NCBI GenBank assembly: GCA_019695115.1
Contig: JAIBAP010000046.1
Location: forward strand, 1 to 47,007
From: Caldilineales bacterium
GTDB lineage: Bacteria; Chloroflexota; Anaerolineae; J102
Reading direction: 5' to 3'
Length of the DNA: 47,007 bases
The notes under the pieces were generated by a model. That model made no database searches. It saw only the letters and a program-made list of their open reading frames with translations, and was not told the DNA's origin. Of this stretch, positions 21,871 through 31,400 are shown piece by piece. Both the position numbers and the translations under genes were made by a program. Every line of letters begins with the position of its first letter. The first letter of the stretch is position 1.

Positions 21871-22550
21871 GCGCACCCTCCCGAACGAAAATCGCCGCCT
21901 CGATCCTGACCGCCGATTTTGGCCGGCTGGCGGCGGAAGTGGCCGCGGCCGAAGCGGCCGGCGTCGATTGGCTGCACGTCGATGTCATGGACGGCAGCTT
22001 CGTCCCCAACCTGACCATCGGCCCCCTGGTGGTGCGGGCCATCCGCGCCGCCACCCAGCTGCCGGTGGACGTCCACCTGATGATCCACCGGCCCGAGGCC
22101 CTGATCCCGGCCTTTGCCGAAGCCGGGGCCGACCGCATCAGCGTCCATGTCGAAGCCTGTCTCCACCTCCAGCGCACCTTGCAGCAGATCAAAGACCTGG
22201 GTCTGAAGACGGGCGTCGCCCTCAACCCGGCCACCCCCCTGAGCCAGATCGAAGAAGTGCTGGACGACATCGACCTGGCCCTGGTCATGTCGGTGAACCC
22301 CGGCTTTGGCGGCCAGACCTATCTGCCCGGCAGCACCGACAAGATCGCCCGCCTGGCGGCCATGCTGGCGGCGCGCGGCCGGGAGCGGGTGGAAATCCAG
22401 GTGGACGGCGGGATCAAGCTGGAAAACGCGGCGGCAGTGGCGGCGGCCGGGGCGACGGTGCTGGTCATCGGCTCGGCCATCTTCAACCGGCAGGCCAGCA
22501 TCGCCGAAAACATCGCCGGCCTGCGCGCCGCCCTGGCCGGCGGAAGCTGA
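21867..22550 (+). CDS. rpe: ribulose-phosphate 3-epimerase
   Basis: Interconverts D-ribulose 5-phosphate and D-xylulose 5-phosphate, completing with RpiA the link between pentose phosphates. The 227-residue TIM barrel has the metal and substrate residues of the family: IAASILTADFGRL (Ser and Asp/Phe at the barrel top), WLHVDVMDGSFVPNLTIGP (His-Asp metal ligands), VDVHLMIHRPE (second His), VMSVNPGFGGQ, and QVDGGIKLEN followed by VIGSAIF. The start is ATG 21867 in the ATGA overlap with rpiA. No terminator hairpin follows directly; the next 354 bp carry a promoter and a long leader. Confidence 0.97.
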   Translation: MSAPSRTKIAASILTADFGRLAAEVAAAEAAGVDWLHVDVMDGSFVPNLTIGPLVVRAIRAATQLPVDVHLMIHRPEALIPAFAEAGADRISVHVEACLHLQRTLQQIKDLGLKTGVALNPATPLSQIEEVLDDIDLALVMSVNPGFGGQTYLPGSTDKIARLAAMLAARGRERVEIQVDGGIKLENAAAVAAAGATVLVIGSAIFNRQASIAENIAGLRAALAGGS

Positions 22551-22582
22551 ACCGGGCTTAGCGCAGTCCTGTCGGGGCAGTT

Positions 22583-22611
22583 TTGACGGTTCCGGGCACT
22601 TCTTGTAGAAT
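22583..22611 (+). promoter_or_regulatory. sigma-70-type promoter for the 22905 gene
   Basis: TTGACG (22583-22588) and TAGAAT (22606-22611) are separated by 17 nt, a near-consensus arrangement. The start would be near 22618. Confidence 0.75.
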
Positions 22612-22636
22612 GAGAGTTGTCTACGTGCTCCCCTCG

Positions 22637-22648
22637 GAGACATGTCTC
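22637..22648. promoter_or_regulatory. 12-bp palindrome, possible operator
   Basis: GAGACATGTCTC is a perfect palindrome about 20 nt downstream of the predicted transcription start, a position suited to a repressor site. No cognate regulator is identified. Confidence 0.35.
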
Positions 22649-22904
22649 AGGGCGCTCAACGCCTGTTGCAGGGTTTGGTTTCTTTCATTGTCAGGCGCTT
22701 TGGTACGCTAAGTAAACATAGCACCAAATTCATGCTGTCAGCGCGTATGGCAATCACTTTTCCTGCGGAGGTGCATATCATCAGGCAAGCAAAATACCCG
22801 GTCAGGCCGCTTGGCGGTCATCCGCAGTTCTATCGACGTTCTCTTGGCTTCCGTTCCAGCATCGCCAACGATGCGCTCCCACTTCCTTAGAGGAGGAATC
22901 GACT

Positions 22905-24587
22905 ATGACCTATCGTTCACGTTCACTCAACACCCGGCTGCTGACCGGGATCACCGTTCTCGCCGTTTTCGCCTTCGCCTTGGTCCTGGTGTTTGCGGCT
23001 GAGTCGGGGGCCTCGATGGCCGCCGGGAACAACAACAGCCTGGCGCCCGCCACCGATCCGGGCAAAGCCTGTGTCGAAGGCCGCGTGCATGACGTCCTGC
23101 ATGTCGGGTTGGCTGGCTGGACGGTCAATGCCAGCGGGCCGGGCGGAGCATCGCTCAGCACCACCACCAACGCTTTGGGCTACTTCAAGTTCGATAACCT
23201 GGCCGTAGGAAGCTGGACCTTCTCGGTCGTTGTCAAGCCCGGCTGGGTGCCCTATCCCGGCAAACCGGCCTCGCTGACGCTCGACGTCACCACTGCCAAC
23301 CAGTGCGATGGCATCGTCAACGATCTGGACATCAGCTTCAAGTTCGACCAGGGCACGGCCACACCGACCGCCACCGCCACCCCCGGCCCCGATGCCACCC
23401 GCATCCGCGGCTATGTCTATCAACTGACCTGCAGCGGCATGACGCCCGTCAGCCTGGCCACCGTGCGACTGTGGCGCAGCAACGACTCCAACGGCCTGGA
23501 TAGCGTGGTGGCCACCAAACTGACCGACGGAGGCGGCTTCTACAATTTCTACCTGCCGGTGCCGCCCCCGCCCTACTATCACATCGTCATCGAAGCGCCG
23601 CCGGGCCTGATCGCCTTCCAGGCTTCGTCGCTCGAAGGTGTGGTGGTTGGGCCTGACCACATCCGCATCGACGCCCCCGGCTACGAGACCTACGAGGAAA
23701 ACAACTTCATCCTCAAGGACCCGAACCTGAAGTGCGGCACCGATACGCCCACCCCCACGCCCACCGACACCCCCACCGCCACCGACACCCCCACCGCCAC
23801 CCCCACCGACACCCCTACCGCCACGCCCACGCCCGAGATCCCCGGCTGCGCCGATGCCTTCGTGGTGGACGTTGCCAACTTCGGGCTGGCCGGCTGGGAG
23901 ATCCACGCCACGCCTGACGGCTCCGACACCCCGCATCTGGTGGGTGTGACCGACGCTGCCGGTCGGATCAACTTCCCCGATCTCGAACCGGGGCTGTGGA
24001 AATTCTGGATCATCATGATGCCCGGTTGGGAAGCGGTGACACCGGAGATGCTGACGGTCAACATCCCGTCGAGCGACACCTGCCTTCGCATCCGCTTCAA
24101 GGTGGTGCAATCGACGCCGACGCCGACCGACACCCCCACCCCCACCGCCACCCCCACCGTCCCCACCCCCACCATCACGCCCACGCCACTCCCCAACGCC
24201 CTCTACTTCCCGCTGTTGCTGCGGCCGGGCGGCGTCTGCGAGATCGGTCGTCTGCAGGTCATGGTCTGGGGCACGTTCTACAGCTTCGAGATCAACCAGG
24301 ACAACATCGTTCGCTTCGTCGAGCCGCTGCCGTGGCAAAGTCCGACCGTCTTCAACCTGGTGAACTACGAAGGCCCGGTGATCTGGACGCAGTACAAACC
24401 GTACTATGTCAAGCAGTTCGACGGCTACAGCTTCACCTATCCGGGCGGCATGGCGGGCGCCGACTTCAGGCTGTTCGTGCGCACGCTGTGTGGCGTGATC
24501 ATCATCAACACCTCGGTCGATGACCCCACCCCCACGCCCGACCCCGGCCAACCGGCAGCCACCTCCACCCCACCGCCCATCCGCTAA
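22905..24587 (+). CDS. secreted modular protein with CNA-B-like domains, Thr/Pro linkers and a PWQSP domain
   Basis: A 560-residue secreted protein of unknown function. After a signal peptide (about 1-35, ending near AESGASMAAG) come a CNA-B-like domain (about 45-145; CVEGRVHDVLHVGLAGW), a second beta domain (about 160-275; IRGYVYQLTCSG), a TPTDTPTAT linker, another CNA-B-like domain (about 315-400; FGLAGWEIHA), a second linker, the motif NALYFPLLLRPGG (about 428-440) and a C-terminal domain with [20 protein letters not shown] and FTYPGG. The last three modules recur in the same order at the end of the 40194 protein. AGGAGG lies 8 nt before the start, and a clear terminator follows the gene. 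Probably surface-located. Confidence 0.85.
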   Translation: MTYRSRSLNTRLLTGITVLAVFAFALVLVFAAESGASMAAGNNNSLAPATDPGKACVEGRVHDVLHVGLAGWTVNASGPGGASLSTTTNALGYFKFDNLAVGSWTFSVVVKPGWVPYPGKPASLTLDVTTANQCDGIVNDLDISFKFDQGTATPTATATPGPDATRIRGYVYQLTCSGMTPVSLATVRLWRSNDSNGLDSVVATKLTDGGGFYNFYLPVPPPPYYHIVIEAPPGLIAFQASSLEGVVVGPDHIRIDAPGYETYEENNFILKDPNLKCGTDTPTPTPTDTPTATDTPTATPTDTPTATPTPEIPGCADAFVVDVANFGLAGWEIHATPDGSDTPHLVGVTDAAGRINFPDLEPGLWKFWIIMMPGWEAVTPEMLTVNIPSSDTCLRIRFKVVQSTPTPTDTPTPTATPTVPTPTITPTPLPNALYFPLLLRPGGVCEIGRLQVMVWGTFYSFEINQDNIVRFVEPLPWQSPTVFNLVNYEGPVIWTQYKPYYVKQFDGYSFTYPGGMAGADFRLFVRTLCGVIIINTSVDDPTPTPDPGQPAATSTPPPIR

Positions 24588-24646
24588 GGCACTCGGTCGC
24601 CTGCGTCCTTCCGGCGCCGGCTGACCCGCCTCCACCGCCTCACCCC

Positions 24647-24680
24647 AACAGGGCCTGCCTCAAGCAGGCCCTGTTTTTTT
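24647..24680 (+). terminator. Rho-independent terminator of the 22905 gene
   Basis: A perfect 12-bp stem (AACAGGGCCTGC / GCAGGCCCTGTT) with a 5-nt loop is followed by a run of seven T. This is the best intrinsic terminator in the window. Confidence 0.95.
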
Positions 24681-24721
24681 GGCCCCTTGGCAACAGTAAG
24701 CCAACTGTAAGGCAAAGGCTA

Positions 24722-24750
24722 TTGTTCATTACCGCTGGACTCTCTAGAAT
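24722..24750 (+). promoter_or_regulatory. sigma-70-type promoter for the degenerate receiver gene
   Basis: TTGTTC (24722-24727), 17-nt spacer, TAGAAT (24745-24750). The start would be near 24757, only about 9 nt before the ATG at 24766, so the message is nearly leaderless. Confidence 0.7.
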
Positions 24751-24765
24751 GACATTGTTCCCCCT

Positions 24766-25215
24766 ATGTCCACTCCGATTTCTTCGCCTTCGCGTCCCTC
24801 TCAGTTGCCTGGCAACTACCCACACCCCCAGGTTCGGCTAGCCGTGAGATTCCTCCTTCTACCGGCCTCGAATGGCGACGCCGAAGGCAGCCGGTCTCAC
24901 TCCCTCTCCTTCGAGCATCTGTTGCTGCGCGTGGGCAGGCTCAGCCGCCGCCCGCGTCATGAAAAGGAGTGGTCGCAAGAGCTGGACTCCTACGACGTCA
25001 TCTTTCTCGAGATCAAGAACGACACCGATATTGCCTATTGTCATGAACTCAGGCGCCTCTCGCTGAAGCCGCTGTTTTTGTACGGCCGCAATATCCCGGT
25101 TACGACCTGGATTCACGGTCTGCAATCAGGCGCCGACGCTTATCTGGAGTTGCCGACCAGCGAGGAACTCCTGCATGCCAAACTACGGGCGGTGCTCAGG
25201 CGCACACAGTTGTAA
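24766..25215 (+). CDS. stand-alone degenerate (pseudo) response-regulator receiver
   Basis: A 149-residue protein whose residues about 24-147 follow the receiver fold: beta1 (LAVRFLLL), a helix, beta3 (SYDVIFLEIKN), alpha3, beta4 (LKPLFLYGR), GLQSGADAYLELP and a final helix ending LRAVLRRTQL. Key residues are altered: the acidic pair after beta1 is missing, the phospho-acceptor Asp is Glu82, and the usual Lys-Pro is Leu129-Pro130. It therefore probably does not use phosphorylation; Glu could mimic the active state. There is no output domain. It is transcribed from its own near-leaderless promoter, 217 bp upstream of the giant adhesin-like gene, and may regulate this locus through protein contacts. 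That role is inference. Confidence 0.75.
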   Translation: MSTPISSPSRPSQLPGNYPHPQVRLAVRFLLLPASNGDAEGSRSHSLSFEHLLLRVGRLSRRPRHEKEWSQELDSYDVIFLEIKNDTDIAYCHELRRLSLKPLFLYGRNIPVTTWIHGLQSGADAYLELPTSEELLHAKLRAVLRRTQL

Positions 25216-25432
25216 GCCGCTTCGTAACTTTTGGCAGCGGCGGGCGTCTCCATCAACGAAGTCAGCCAGTGGAAACCTGGATGGGGACAGGCGCCCACCA
25301 CGAACGAATCTCCCCCACAAATGTTCACCTTCTGCCTTCGCGGTCAAGGACTGCGCGCGTCCCTCCATATCCGCCATTCTTACCGCACCACGCACAATCA
25401 TCAATCCCAAATCACTGGAGGAAAGTGATCCC

Positions 25433-28400
25433 ATGAAACTTGCACCCTTTAGCGACACCCACCCCCTCAACAAGCCTTTACGCCTGTTGCTGGCGTTGGC
25501 GTTGGCGTTGTCTTCGTTGGCGTTGCCGGGGGCCTTTTTGCCCCGGGTCTTTGCCGGCGACAACGACAGCCCGCTGCAGATGCGCACCGAAGGCAGCTGT
25601 CAGGATGCCTCCGGCCTGGGCGTCCTGAGTTTTGGTCTGGGCATCGACGGCACCGCCCTTGGCGACCCAGACCCCAATGACCCGCTCAACCCCACCAACG
25701 GCACCTTCACCGTGGCGGGCATTCCCGTAGGCGCCACCATCCAGGAAGCCTGGCTGTATTGGAACGGCTCGGACCTGGGCAATGCGCCGGAGGACAACCC
25801 GCTGGCCTTCAACCCGGCGGTCAACGATGGCGACCCCACGGTGACCCTGAACAACGTCCAGGTTCCCTTCGTCCCGGCATCCAATCTCGTGCGCGTCGGC
25901 GGCCCCGCCTTCTGGGGCACATCCGATTTTTCGTATGCCTATCGCTCGAACGTGCTCGCCATCGTCACCGGCAATGGCGCCTATGTACTGAAGGGCATCG
26001 ACAACCTGGATAACTACATCAACGGCGCCGAGCTGGTGGTCGTCTATCGTGACCCGGCCCGGGATCCCTATTACTTCGGTCTGGCCGACGGCATGGACAT
26101 CGTCCAGGGTTCCAGCGGCCCCGCCTCTGGCCCTGGCACCAACGCCGTCATCTACCAGTTCGACCCGGCTGCCACCAGCCGCACCGCCAAAGTGACATTG
26201 TTCCTGGGCGGGGCCGGTTTTGCCAGCGGCGCCAACTCGCTGTGGTACGAGACCGGGAATAATGCCAATCTGCCGCCCGGCCCGCCGCCTTCCAGCAACC
26301 CCACCATCATCGGCCGCGCCACCGCCACCGAGGTGGCCAACCCCTTCACCGGCCTCAACAACCAGAACGCCAACGGTTACTGGGACAGCTACACCTTCAA
26401 TGTCACCGTCCCCGCCGGCGCCACCTGGTTGGCCGTCCAGCCCGATTCCAAGGATGGCGCCGACCCGCAGCGGCTGGAGTGGGTGGGTTCCAACATGGAG
26501 ATGCCGCTGGCCTGTCCTGAGTACACCCTGACCAAGACGCGCACGACCGCGGACTTCGTCCAAGCCGGACAGGCAGTGACCTTCGATATCGTGGTCACCA
26601 ACACCGGCAACACCGACATCATCACCGCCACCCTGCGCGACAACTACGACACCACCTACCTGACCTACGGCTTCGGCGGCAACTTCAGCACCCCCGCCTC
26701 CAACGACAACATCAACGATGGCCAGATCGACTGGGCAACCGGCCAGGGCATCGGCCCCATCCTCTTCGGCCAGGCGAAGACCGTTACTGTGCGTTTCACG
26801 GCCGTACAGAGCACCGAACCGATCGTCGGCCCGCCCGCCGACCGCACCATCAACACGGCTTCGACCTTGACCGTGGCTGACCAGAACGGCGAAGCCGCGC
26901 CCCCCACCAGCGACACCGACGACGTCGAGATCACCAACCCCAGCGTCACCGTCGTCAAAACCCTGCTCATCCCGGCGGATGGCTCGACGGCGGTGGGTGG
27001 GCAAGTGCAGTGGCGGATTCGGGTGACCAACAGCGGCGACACGACGCTGAACACCGTGCCCCTGGCCGACACCTACAACACCACCTATCTGAGCTACGGC
27101 TACAGCGGCAGCTTCAGCAGCCCGGCCAGCAACGACAACACCAACGATGGCACGCTGAACTGGAGCGACATCACCGGCGCTGGCAGCCTGGCCCCCGGCA
27201 ACTTCATCGATGTCACCGTCAACATGACGGCCGTCGCCAGCACCCAGGCCCTGGCCAACGACCAAACGATCAACACCGCCACCGTGTCGGGCGCAGTGGA
27301 CGAAAACGGCGACACCCCGCCCACCGCCTCGGACACCGAACCGGTCGAGATCGGCAACCCGGCCGTGACCGTGCTCAAGACCCTGCTCATCCCTGCCGAC
27401 GGCTCGACTGCGGTCAATGCCCAGGTGCAGTGGCGGCTGCGGGTGACGAACAGCGGCGACACGATCCTCACCACCGTCCCGCTGGCCGACACCTACGACA
27501 CCACCTATCTCACCTACGGTTACGCCGGCAGCTTCAGCAGCCCGGCCAGCAACGACAACACCGACGACGGCGCCTTGAACTGGACCGACATCACCGGCGC
27601 CGGCAGCCTGGCCCCCGGCAACTTCATCGATGTCACCGTCAACATGACGGCCAAAGCCAGCACGCAACTCCTGGCCAACGACCAGACCATCAACACCGCC
27701 ACCGTGACGGGCGCAGTCGATGAGAACAACGACACCGCGCCCACGGCCTCGGACACCGAGCCGGTCGAGATTGGCGGCCCCGGCGTGCGGGTGATCAAGA
27801 CGCTTGTCATCCCGGCCAGCGGCTCGGCCTCAGTAGGCGGGCAGGTGCAGTGGCGGCTGAATGTGACCAACATCGGCGACACCGCCCTGACCACCGTCCC
27901 CCTGGCCGACACCTACGACACCGCTTACCTGATCTATGGCTTCGGCGGCACTTTCAGCACGCCGGTCGCCAGCAATGACAACGTCGACGACGGCGCCCTG
28001 AACTGGACCGACATCACCGGCGCCGGCAGCCTGGCCCCTGGCAGTTCCATTGACATCTTCGTCAACATGACGGCCGAAGCCAGCACGCAAAGCCTGCCCA
28101 ACCAGCAGACGATCAACACCGCCACCGTGACCGGCGCCGTGGACGAAAACAACGACCCCGTCCCACCCTCGACCGATGACGAACCGGTGCGCATCATTTC
28201 TGGTGGCGCCATCGGCGACTATGTGTGGTACGACGCCAACGCCGACGGCATCCAGGATGTGACCGAAGACGGCATCGGCAACGTCACCGTCGATCTGTGG
28301 CTGGATGATGGCGACAACGTGCTCGACCCCGGCGACACCTTCATCGGCACCGAAACCACCGGCGCCGACGGCGGCTACATCTTCAAAGACCTGGGCGCCG

Positions 28401-31400
28401 GCACCTACATCGTCGATGTCACCGACACCAACGGCATCCTCTCTGGCCTGACCCACACCCTCGGCCTCGAAAGCCAGACCGATCCCTTCGTCGTCACCAT
28501 CGGCGTGGGTGAGTTCTACGAGGACGCCGACTTCGGCTATGTCCGCACCCCCACGGCCGGCAACGGCGTCATCGGCGACACGGTCTGGAATGACCAGAAC
28601 CAGAACGGCGTCCAGGATCCGGGCGAACCCGGTCTCCCTGGCGTCACCGTCACCCTCAAGACCCCCGGCCCCGATGGCATCCCCGGCAACGGCGATGATG
28701 TCACCGTCAGTTCCACCACCACCGACCCCAACGGCAACTACTTGTTCAACAATGTGCCGCCGGGAATCTACTATGTGGATGCCACCGCCGGTGTGCCTGC
28801 CGGCCTGACGCCCTCGCCGGCTGCGCCCGACCCGACCACCGTCTTCGTCCTGGCTGCGGGCGACCAGTATCTGGATGCCGACATCGGCTTCTACGATGCC
28901 GGCGTCCAGGATATCCTGGGCACCATCGGCAACCTGGTCTTCCGCGATCTCGGCAACGATGGCGTCTTCAACGTCGGCACCGATAGCCCGTTCGGCGGCG
29001 TCAGCGTCGACCTGATCCGCGACACGGACAACGACGGCGTCTGGGATGCCGGCGAACCGATTGTGGCCACCACGACCACGGCCACCACGCTCGGCCCCAA
29101 CAACAGCAACTACCTCTTCACCGGGCTGACGGCCGGCCGCTACCTGGTGGCCGTCTCCGATACGGCCAACGTCCTGGCCAGCTACAGCCCCACCGTCCTC
29201 GGCGTCGCCAACGTCGACAACAACAGCCAGGCCCAGCCCTATCCCGTCAACCTGGCTGCGGGCGCCAATGTCATCACCGCCGACTTCGGCTACGTTCTCA
29301 GCAGCCCGCCCGGCGATAACGGCGTCATCGGCAACCAGGTCTGGAACGATGTCGATGGCGACGGCATCTACAACCCGGCCAGCGGCGACACCGGCATCGA
29401 AGGCGTCACCATCGACCTGCTCGACAACGCCAACAACGTCCTGGCCACGGTCACAACCGGCCCCAGCGGTGACTACAGCTTCACCGGCTTGCCCGCCGGC
29501 ACCTACAAAGTGCGTGTGACCGACACCGCCAATGTGCTGGCCGGCTACCTGGTCACCACCCTGCCCGCCGACCAGGTTTCGGACAACACCAACAAGCTGC
29601 AAGCCTTTACGGTGGTGTTGGCGGCGGACGAAATTAAGCTGACCGCCGACTTCGGCTACATCCGGCCCGGCGCCATCGGCGATTTCGTCTGGTACGACGC
29701 CAACGCCGACGCCATCCAGGATGTAGGCGAACCCGGCATCCCCTTCGTCACCGTCGATCTGTACGACGCTGGCCCCAACGGCGTGGCGGGCGGCGGCGAT
29801 GATGTCCTGCTGCAATCGACCATGACCGACGCCGACGGCGGCTACATCTTCAAGGACCTGCTCCCCGGCACCTACTATGTCGATGTCACCGACGTCAACG
29901 GCAACCTGAGCGGCCTGACCCACACCATCGGCGCCCAGAGCCAGCCCGACCCCAGCAATCCCATCAGCCTGGGCGTGGGCGAAGTCTACAAGGATGCCGA
30001 CTTCGGCTACTACCAGCAGCCGACCATCCCCGGCAACGCCGTGGTGGGCGACCTGGTGTGGTACGACCAGAACCAGAACGGCATCCAGGACCCCGGCGAA
30101 CCGGGCATCCCCGGCGTAAGCGTGCAACTGATCGACGCCACCACCAATCTGCCCGTCGGCGCCCCGGTTGTCACCGACCAGAACGGCAACTACCTCTTCC
30201 CCAACGTGCCGCCCGGAACCTACTATGTCCAAGCCAGCGGCGCTCCCCTTACCAATCTCACCCCCTCGCCCAACGCCCCCAACCCGACCGCAACCTTCAC
30301 CGTTGGCCCCAATGAGCAGTATCTGGATGCCGACCTCGGCTTCTACGATGCGCCCGGCGGCACCAACGTCCTCGGCACGATCGGCAACCAGGTCTTCAAG
30401 GATGTCAACAAAGATGGCATCTACGGCGCCGGCGACGCGCCCTTCGTGGGCGTCAGCGTCGACCTCATCCACGACCTGGATAACGACAACGTCTGGGATG
30501 TCGGCGAACCGGTCATCGCCACCGACACCACCGACCAGAACGGCCAGTACTCGTTCACCGGCGTCCCTGCCGGCAACTACCTGGTGCACGTTAGCGACAC
30601 CAACGCCGTCCTCCTCGATTACGTCCAGACGGCCACGACCGGCCCCGCCAATGTCGATAACCGCAACCAGCTCGACCCCTACGACGTGACCCTGGCCGCC
30701 GGCGGCACCAACAACACCGCTGACTTCGGTTACTATGCCGCCAACCGCGAGGACATCGGCGTGCTCGGCAACCAGGTCTGGACCGAGAGCGACTACAACG
30801 GCGTCTACGACCCGGCCAGCGGCGACGTTGGTCAGGCAGGTGTGACCGTCGATCTCTACCTGAACGGCTCCTACTACGCCACCACCACCACCGGCGCCAG
30901 CGGCGACTACTCGTTCACCGGTCTGCCGTCGGGCGTGTACAGCGTCGAAGTGACAGACGTGCAGGGCGTGCTCAGCGGCTACGCCGTCACACTCTACCCG
31001 GTCAACCAGACCGCCGACAACAACAACAAGGTGCAGGCCTACGGCATCAACCTGCCGCAGGCGGGCATCAACCTCACCGGCGACTTCGGCTACATCTTGC
31101 CCGGCGCCATCGGCGACTACGTCTGGTACGACGCTAACGCCGACGCCATCCAGGATGTGACCGAGTCGGGTCTGGGCAACGTCACCGTCGATCTGTGGAA
31201 GGACAACAACAACAGTGGCACCATCGATGGCGGCGACACCCTCATCGGCACCAAGACGACCGGTCTCGACGGCGGCTATCTCTTCACCGACCTGCTGCCT
31301 GGCGCCTACATCGTCGATGTCACCGACACCAACGGCATCCTGGCCGGTCTCAGCCACACCACCGGGCTGCAAAGCCAGGTCGATCCCTACGCCCTCACGC

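Larger units (their letters stand above)
22551..22904 (+). other. intergenic region: promoter and long structured leader of the 22905 gene
   Basis: After a promoter at 22583-22611 the predicted leader is about 287 nt. It holds a perfect 12-bp palindrome (GAGACATGTCTC, 22637-22648), a hairpin with TTTGGT/ACCAAA and GCTA/TAGC pairings around an 8-nt loop (22699-22728), and a strong AGGAGG site (22891-22896) 8 nt before the ATG. An 82-codon open frame from 22642 has no recognisable domain, and I do not call it a gene. I could not match the leader to a known riboswitch class. Confidence 0.55.

Noticed and set aside
22642-22890. 82-codon frame in the leader of the 22905 gene
   Set aside because: No domain; its start lies inside the palindrome and it crosses the leader hairpin; better explained as untranslated leader.
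25216-25432. Riboswitch in the leader of the giant gene
   Set aside because: A GTCTCCATC/GATGGGGAC stem is present, but I could match no conserved core of a known class.
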